From Brucella daejeonensis (GTDB lineage Bacteria > Pseudomonadota > Alphaproteobacteria > Rhizobiales > Rhizobiaceae), in the NCBI RefSeq assembly GCF_014199265.1, contig NZ_JACIJG010000020.1, forward strand, positions 1 to 60,345: a DNA stretch of 60,345 nt, read 5' to 3'. The stretch's first letter is position 1. Every line of letters starts with the position of its first letter. Positions 56,129 through 60,345 of this stretch are shown piece by piece. The translations under genes were made by a program, and so were the position numbers. The notes under the pieces are model-generated. The model saw nothing but the letters and a program-made list of their open reading frames with translations, made no database searches and was not told the DNA's origin.

Positions 56129-57196
56129 ATGAAAATCAGCAAAAGAAAATTTGGCGCCACCGTCCTATGTCTATTGATGACTTGTGCTTATGCGCAGGCG
56201 CAGGATGCCAAGACGATTGTTCGCGCCTCCGCAGGTGGCTCGTTCGGCGAAGCGCTGCGCAAGGTGTGCGATGACCCTTTCACCAAGGAAACGGGTATCG
56301 TCATCCAGCCAGCCAATACCGACGATTCCACGCCGCAGATCCGTGCCCAGATGCTTACCGGCAATGTGATCTGGGACATTTCGAACACGTCGGCTGAAAC
56401 ATTGCCGGTTGCGGCACAGAGTGGCTGGCTGGAGAAGATCGACTGGGATCTCATCGATCCGGAACACAAACTGCCCGATATTGCGCGTCAGCCCTATGGA
56501 GTCGGAATCAATTCTTATTCCGAAACAGTCGTTGTCCGTACCGACAAGCAGCCGGAAGGCAAACAGATGTCTTCCTGGGCGGATTTCTGGGACACCAAGA
56601 CATTCCCCGGTCCGCGCAGCCTGCATGATACGCCGATCAAGAACCTGGAATTCGCGCTTCTTGCAGATGGTGTGCCAGCGGATCAGATTTACAAACAACT
56701 CGCGACCAAGGAAGGCGTGGATCGCGCCCTCAACAAGCTCAGCGAGATCCGGCCCAACATCACAATCTGGTGGACGTCGGGTCAGCAGCCCCTGCAGCTT
56801 CTGGCCAGCGGTGAGGTTTACTATGCCACGGCCTGGAACGGGCGCGTCGCTCCACTTCAGCGTGAAGGCGTTCCCGTCAAGATCGTCTGGAATGGCGGAG
56901 CCATTGTTCCCGGATATCATTCCATCCTCAAGGGATCCAAGCATGTGGAAGAAGCGCATAAGTGGCTGAAATATTGCTGGAACGATGCCGCGCGTGGCGC
57001 GGAACTGACCAAGCTTCTGCCTTATCCGGGCTTTGCGCCGGGCCTGATAGAGCAACTGCCGGAAGACTTGAAAAAGGAACTTCCGACATATCCCGACAAT
57101 CTGAAGGTTCAGTTCGTTTTTGACGGGCAGTTCTGGGCGGATCACAGGGCTGAAATACAGCGCGCATGGGATCGCTGGCGTCTGGCCGGAAAGTAA
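56129..57196 (+). CDS. ABC transporter substrate-binding protein, PotD/polyamine type
   Basis: A 355-residue periplasmic binding protein with a signal peptide (about 1-24, ending AYAQAQ). It resembles the extracellular binding proteins of PotD-type systems, which bind small cationic amines, with ASAGGSFGEALRKV at the mature N-terminus and LASGEVYYATAWNGR in the central hinge. With the downstream permeases it forms one importer, likely for the substrate of the CoA pathway. Confidence 0.9.
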   Translation: MKISKRKFGATVLCLLMTCAYAQAQDAKTIVRASAGGSFGEALRKVCDDPFTKETGIVIQPANTDDSTPQIRAQMLTGNVIWDISNTSAETLPVAAQSGWLEKIDWDLIDPEHKLPDIARQPYGVGINSYSETVVVRTDKQPEGKQMSSWADFWDTKTFPGPRSLHDTPIKNLEFALLADGVPADQIYKQLATKEGVDRALNKLSEIRPNITIWWTSGQQPLQLLASGEVYYATAWNGRVAPLQREGVPVKIVWNGGAIVPGYHSILKGSKHVEEAHKWLKYCWNDAARGAELTKLLPYPGFAPGLIEQLPEDLKKELPTYPDNLKVQFVFDGQFWADHRAEIQRAWDRWRLAGK

Positions 57197-57232
57197 CCGG
57201 CTGCTCAAAACATGCATCGTGGGAAATGAAAA

Positions 57233-58105
57233 ATGCTTAAGCTATCCAAGCCGGCATCCGGCGCAAGACGCTATTCGGTGTTGCTATGGCCATCTGTTGT
57301 GCTTCTGGCGGTCTTCTTCATCATACCGATGTGGGAGGTATTACGCTGGAGCGTCGCTGACGAGCAGGGATATGGCGTAAGTCTGTTCAACTTCTTCGAT
57401 GTCCTGACGGCAGGCGTCTACGTAAAACTGCTGCTGCGAACTTTCCTTGTCGCAGCAGTGGTTGCGGTTTTTTGCCTCGTCCTCGGCTATCTGATCGCCT
57501 TGCAGGTTTATAAGCTGCGTTCGGGTCTTCGCACATTCGTTCTGCTGGCGATCATCACGCCGATGTGGCTGAGCGTTCTCGTCAGAACCTATGCCTGGAT
57601 GGTCCTCATCGGACGCGAGGGACTGATCAACCGCGTTTTGCTTGATGCCGCAATCATCGAGGAGCCGCTGCGGATGCTGTTCACGCGTGGAGCCGTTTAT
57701 CTGACAATGACGCAGATCCTTCTGCCGATCGTTATTCTGAGCAGCTTCAGCGCCATGTCGTCCATCGATACGACTATCGTTCGAGCCGCTCGCGTTATGG
57801 GAGCCAGCAGGATAAAGGCCTTCTTCTCGGTTTTCCTTCCCTTGACCGCAGTCGGGGCGATCAATGGCGCAATCCTCGTATTTGTGCTCTCGCTCGGTTA
57901 TTTCGTGACACCGGCCCTCGTCGGGGGGCCTGACGACAGTCTCGTTGCCAATATCATTTCCACGCAAGTCACCCAGACCCTGCAGTGGAATTACGCAGCT
58001 GTGCTTGCCATTGTTCTGATCGGTTCCGCCTTGACGGTCCTGCTGCCCGTTGTTGCGATCATAAGGACGGTTCTGCCGAAGAATTACCAAGGGGGAATGA
58101 AGTGA
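57233..58105 (+). CDS. ABC transporter permease, PotB type
   Basis: A 290-residue permease with six hydrophobic segments and the EAA loop IVRAARVMGASRIKAFFSVFLPLT. It pairs with the PotC-type permease, whose GTG start overlaps its stop by four bases. It begins 36 bases after the binding protein. Confidence 0.92.
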   Translation: MLKLSKPASGARRYSVLLWPSVVLLAVFFIIPMWEVLRWSVADEQGYGVSLFNFFDVLTAGVYVKLLLRTFLVAAVVAVFCLVLGYLIALQVYKLRSGLRTFVLLAIITPMWLSVLVRTYAWMVLIGREGLINRVLLDAAIIEEPLRMLFTRGAVYLTMTQILLPIVILSSFSAMSSIDTTIVRAARVMGASRIKAFFSVFLPLTAVGAINGAILVFVLSLGYFVTPALVGGPDDSLVANIISTQVTQTLQWNYAAVLAIVLIGSALTVLLPVVAIIRTVLPKNYQGGMK

Positions 58106-58908
58106 AAAAGATCGATCCATCCGGGCTTCTGGGTAATGTTTTCCTCGGGGCGGCGCTGATATTCATGCTTTTTCCGATTGCGATCATCATCGTGATCTCG
58201 TTCAGCGACAGTGAGTTTCTGTCGTTCCCGCCCACGTCGTTTTCATTTCGGTGGTATGCGTTTGTCTTCACCCACGCAAGCTGGACAAATGCGACATTGC
58301 TGAGCTTATGGATTGCCGTGTTGTCGACGCTTCTGGCTGTTGTCATTGGCACGCTGGCGGCAATCACGATCATCCGGCGGCCATCGATCCCGACGAAATT
58401 CGTTTCTGTAACCTCCTTCGGCCCCCAGCTTGTGCCGCATATCATTCTGGCTCTGGGCATTTTATTGCTCGTCGGTCGTCTGGGGCTTTATGGCCAGTGG
58501 TGGGTTCTGGTTCTCGCCCATGCGACCATGGCGCTTCCGCTTGTCATTATCATCGTGATGGCGGCGATCCGGCAAAATGGTGAAGGATTGGAACGCGCCG
58601 CCAGGATTTTGGGCGCCGGGCCGACACAAGCCTTCTGGCTTGTGACCTTGCCGGCGATCCGACCGGCGATCATTTCATCGGCCGTCTTTTCGTTCTTCAT
58701 TTCCTTTGATGACCTGATTGTCGCGCTGTTCATCATGGGCGGGAAGGAGACCTTGCCAATGATGATCTGGGCCAATTTGAAATATGAGCTGACCCCTGCA
58801 CTGACGGCCATCGCGTCGTTCCTGATCGTCTTTACATTCGTTTGCATTCTGCCTGCGGAATATTATCGCCGAAAGAAACTGACAAGCGCAGCGCCGACGG
58901 GGGCGTGA
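58102..58908 (+). CDS. ABC transporter permease, PotC type
   Basis: A 268-residue permease with six hydrophobic segments and the EAA loop LERAARILGAGPTQAFWLVTLPAI. The GTG at 58102 overlaps the stop of the preceding permease gene and has GGGGGA upstream; a longer frame inside that gene is not used. It completes the transporter. The next gene is on the opposite strand, and 58909-59004 shows nothing else. Confidence 0.92.
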   Translation: MKKIDPSGLLGNVFLGAALIFMLFPIAIIIVISFSDSEFLSFPPTSFSFRWYAFVFTHASWTNATLLSLWIAVLSTLLAVVIGTLAAITIIRRPSIPTKFVSVTSFGPQLVPHIILALGILLLVGRLGLYGQWWVLVLAHATMALPLVIIIVMAAIRQNGEGLERAARILGAGPTQAFWLVTLPAIRPAIISSAVFSFFISFDDLIVALFIMGGKETLPMMIWANLKYELTPALTAIASFLIVFTFVCILPAEYYRRKKLTSAAPTGA

Positions 58909-59004
58909 AACAGAAGTAAACGGCTCATCATCAAACGTGGTGGTGGGCCGATTCCGGTTGCTTGCCGAGGCACATTTGTCTGTGCAGAGAAAGTTCAGCG
59001 GGCC

Positions 59005-60051
59005 TTATGCGCTCCGATCCAGACGTACCGTGTGGCGGATGATGAGCTTGCCGGGCTCAAGCCGAAATTCGGGTGGCGTATCGGGTTGGTCAATGCGCTT
59101 CTTCAGAATCTCCACGGCGGCCTCGACCATCTGGCCGGATTGCTGGCGCATCGTGGTCAGATCGATGCCCGACCATGCAGCCATGGGAATATCGTCGAAG
59201 CCGATGACGGAAACATCTTCGGGAACCTTCAGCCGTAGATCGATCCGGATACCGTCAAGGGCGCCGATGGCCGTGATGTCATTGGCGCAGAAGATTGCAT
59301 CGGGCCGCTCTCCCTGGAGCAGTAACCTTTTTACCGCCTGTCTTCCGCCCTCATAGGTGAAGTCGCTGACTTCGACGAGTGGCGGCTGGCAACCCAGTTT
59401 TGCAATCTGGCTTTCATAGCCTTCAAACCGATCCTTGTTGGTGGAACTGTCCTGGAGGCCGGAAATAAAGCCGAAACGCCGGTGTTGGGTATTATAGAGG
59501 AATTGGGCCACATCCCGGCCGGCGGCCGTGTTGTCGCAATATACAGCGGAAACCGCTCCACTGTTGACATAGCGATTGAATAATACAACCGGCAGCCCGA
59601 AATCCTTGCATTCCTCTATCGCTCTGGACGAGAGTTCCGCTGACAGAACAAGAAGTCCGTCAACACGATACTGGTGCACTTTGCGAATGGCGGTATCGAT
59701 GCTTTCGCCTTCCCGTACCGTCACCAGCATGACGTGCATGCCTTCCGCCTGAAGATGCTCGTCGATTTGGCGTAACACTTCCCAGTAGAATGGATTTCGG
59801 GCAGAGCCTGTCACAACTGCGATCAGCCCTGAACGTTGCGTGCTCAGACCTCGGGCCATGATATTGACCTGATAACCGAGTTGCTCCGCGACCGAGATTA
59901 TCCGCTCGCGCGTTTCCTTGGAAACCAGCTGACTATTGGCAAGTGCCCGAGAAACCGTGGATTGGGATACCCCGGCCTTACGAGCAACGTCCCAGGCGGT
60001 GACATTCGTACCTTTGAGTTTCGCTTGCGAATTGTCGATGGGGTCTGCCAT
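59005..60051 (-). CDS. LacI-family transcriptional regulator (second, paralogous)
   Basis: A 348-residue LacI/GalR regulator with helix-turn-helix about 19-66 (NVTAWDVARKAGVSQSTVSRAL) and an effector domain. It shares long blocks with the LacI protein at 49980-51044 ([29 protein letters not shown] against [15 protein letters not shown]). It faces the transporter genes tail to tail and closes the cluster. Its own promoter region carries a 19-bp palindrome, so it probably has a different operator from the first. Confidence 0.93.
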   Translation of the reverse strand: MADPIDNSQAKLKGTNVTAWDVARKAGVSQSTVSRALANSQLVSKETRERIISVAEQLGYQVNIMARGLSTQRSGLIAVVTGSARNPFYWEVLRQIDEHLQAEGMHVMLVTVREGESIDTAIRKVHQYRVDGLLVLSAELSSRAIEECKDFGLPVVLFNRYVNSGAVSAVYCDNTAAGRDVAQFLYNTQHRRFGFISGLQDSSTNKDRFEGYESQIAKLGCQPPLVEVSDFTYEGGRQAVKRLLLQGERPDAIFCANDITAIGALDGIRIDLRLKVPEDVSVIGFDDIPMAAWSGIDLTTMRQQSGQMVEAAVEILKKRIDQPDTPPEFRLEPGKLIIRHTVRLDRSA

Positions 60052-60101
60052 GTCTCTTGGTCGTCGTTACTATTCGGTTTTTCCACGCACAACACGGAAC
60101 A

Positions 60102-60120
60102 GAACAGGTAGTACCTGTTC
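60102..60120. promoter_or_regulatory. 19-bp perfect palindrome upstream of the second LacI gene
   Basis: GAACAGGTA-G-TACCTGTTC is a perfect dyad with a one-base centre, 51 bases upstream of the LacI start at 60051. Related GTTC/GAAC words recur nearby (60140-60160), suggesting further half-sites. It may be the autoregulatory operator of this LacI protein, although LacI sites usually have a central CG. Confidence 0.5.
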
Positions 60121-60312
60121 CGATCCATATGGAGATTTTCTATCGTGTTCGAACGGAACAAGCATTCTTTTTTTCCATCTGGTGACAGACAGACTAGGTG
60201 TTTAGTCCCAGCATGTGATGAGGTTGTCTCGGTCATAGAGGCCCATCGATTAGAGCGTTTCCGCCTTTGACTGAATCGAAAGGGATTCCGTTGAGGCCTG
60301 TTTTGTGATTCA

Positions 60313-60342
60313 AGATGCTGGCTGGATAGGAGGCCAGCATCT
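60313..60342. repeat. Perfect 10-bp hairpin at the right edge, possible start of a repeat or insertion element
   Basis: AGATGCTGGC and its complement GCCAGCATCT enclose a 10-base loop. Just before it lie AGAGCGTTTCC and a GAATC/GATTC dyad of a type often seen between genes in this order. The rest of 60121-60312 has no gene I can support. Whether an insertion sequence begins here cannot be told because the window ends. Confidence 0.35.
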
Positions 60343-60345
60343 GAT

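Overview
The window most likely comes from an alphaproteobacterium of the Hyphomicrobiales, probably the Brucella/Ochrobactrum group. Evidence: a Tat-type NosZ in a complete nosRZDFYLX operon, a divergent katG/oxyR pair, a LuxR-type regulator with an autoinducer-type sensor half, and a palindromic repeat built on CCCGAAA/TTTCGGG of a kind common in this order. The species call is inference. I see no rRNA, tRNA, CRISPR array or origin. Apart from a partial transposase end at the left edge, the gene content is accessory metabolism, regulation and export.

Layout, left to right. (1) 1-85: C-terminal end of an IS630-type transposase. (2) 184-4336, minus strand: a three-gene molybdenum hydroxylase operon (2Fe-2S subunit, triheme cytochrome c, Mo-pterin subunit). 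(3) 4587-7881: katG and divergent oxyR, with GATA/TATC dyads between them. (4) 7866-16862, minus strand: the nitrous oxide reductase operon nosR-Z-D-F-Y-L-X, with an FNR/NnrR-type box upstream of nosR. (5) 17294-24427, minus strand: a LuxR-type regulator, a small Gly/Leu-rich repeat protein, a pyruvyl-transferase-like protein, a type I secretion ABC protein and adaptor, and an acidic Cys-free protein with seven 22-residue repeats. This is the best candidate for an undescribed system. (6) 24819-33990: a peptide-type ABC transporter with an amidohydrolase, a RidA protein, a SelA/DgaE-like PLP enzyme and an IclR regulator, probably a pathway for an acylated amino compound. (7) 34006-39685: a LysR/Old Yellow Enzyme pair, then a MocR regulator with a cupin, a carboxymuconolactone-decarboxylase-like protein and an NAD-dependent epimerase-like protein.

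(8) 39735-46261: a decayed LysR fragment, an OsmC protein, an unidentified C-terminal gene remnant and a second molybdenum hydroxylase operon in a different gene order (Mo subunit, 2Fe-2S subunit, cytochrome c), followed by an intact LysR gene related to the fragment. (9) 46499-47097: an NsrR-like Rrf2 regulator beside the last 29 codons of a flavohemoglobin (hmp) gene, so a nitric-oxide-detoxification locus appears to have been cut. (10) 47113-60051: a CoA-based catabolic cluster. A minus-strand arm carries thioesterase, MaoC hydratase, LacI regulator, HisD-like dehydrogenase and FAD oxidoreductase. A divergent plus-strand arm carries an ADP-forming acyl-CoA ligase, enoyl-CoA hydratase and a complete PotABCD-type transporter. 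A second, paralogous LacI gene closes the cluster. Two near-identical 14-bp palindromes with a central CG sit in the divergent promoter and are good LacI operator candidates.

The window combines respiratory flexibility (N2O reduction, periplasmic molybdenum hydroxylases delivering electrons to cytochromes), peroxide and NO defence, and several self-contained uptake-plus-catabolism modules each with its own regulator. The decayed fragments at 39.7 kb, 40.4 kb and 47.0 kb point to gene loss or replacement around the second molybdenum hydroxylase operon.
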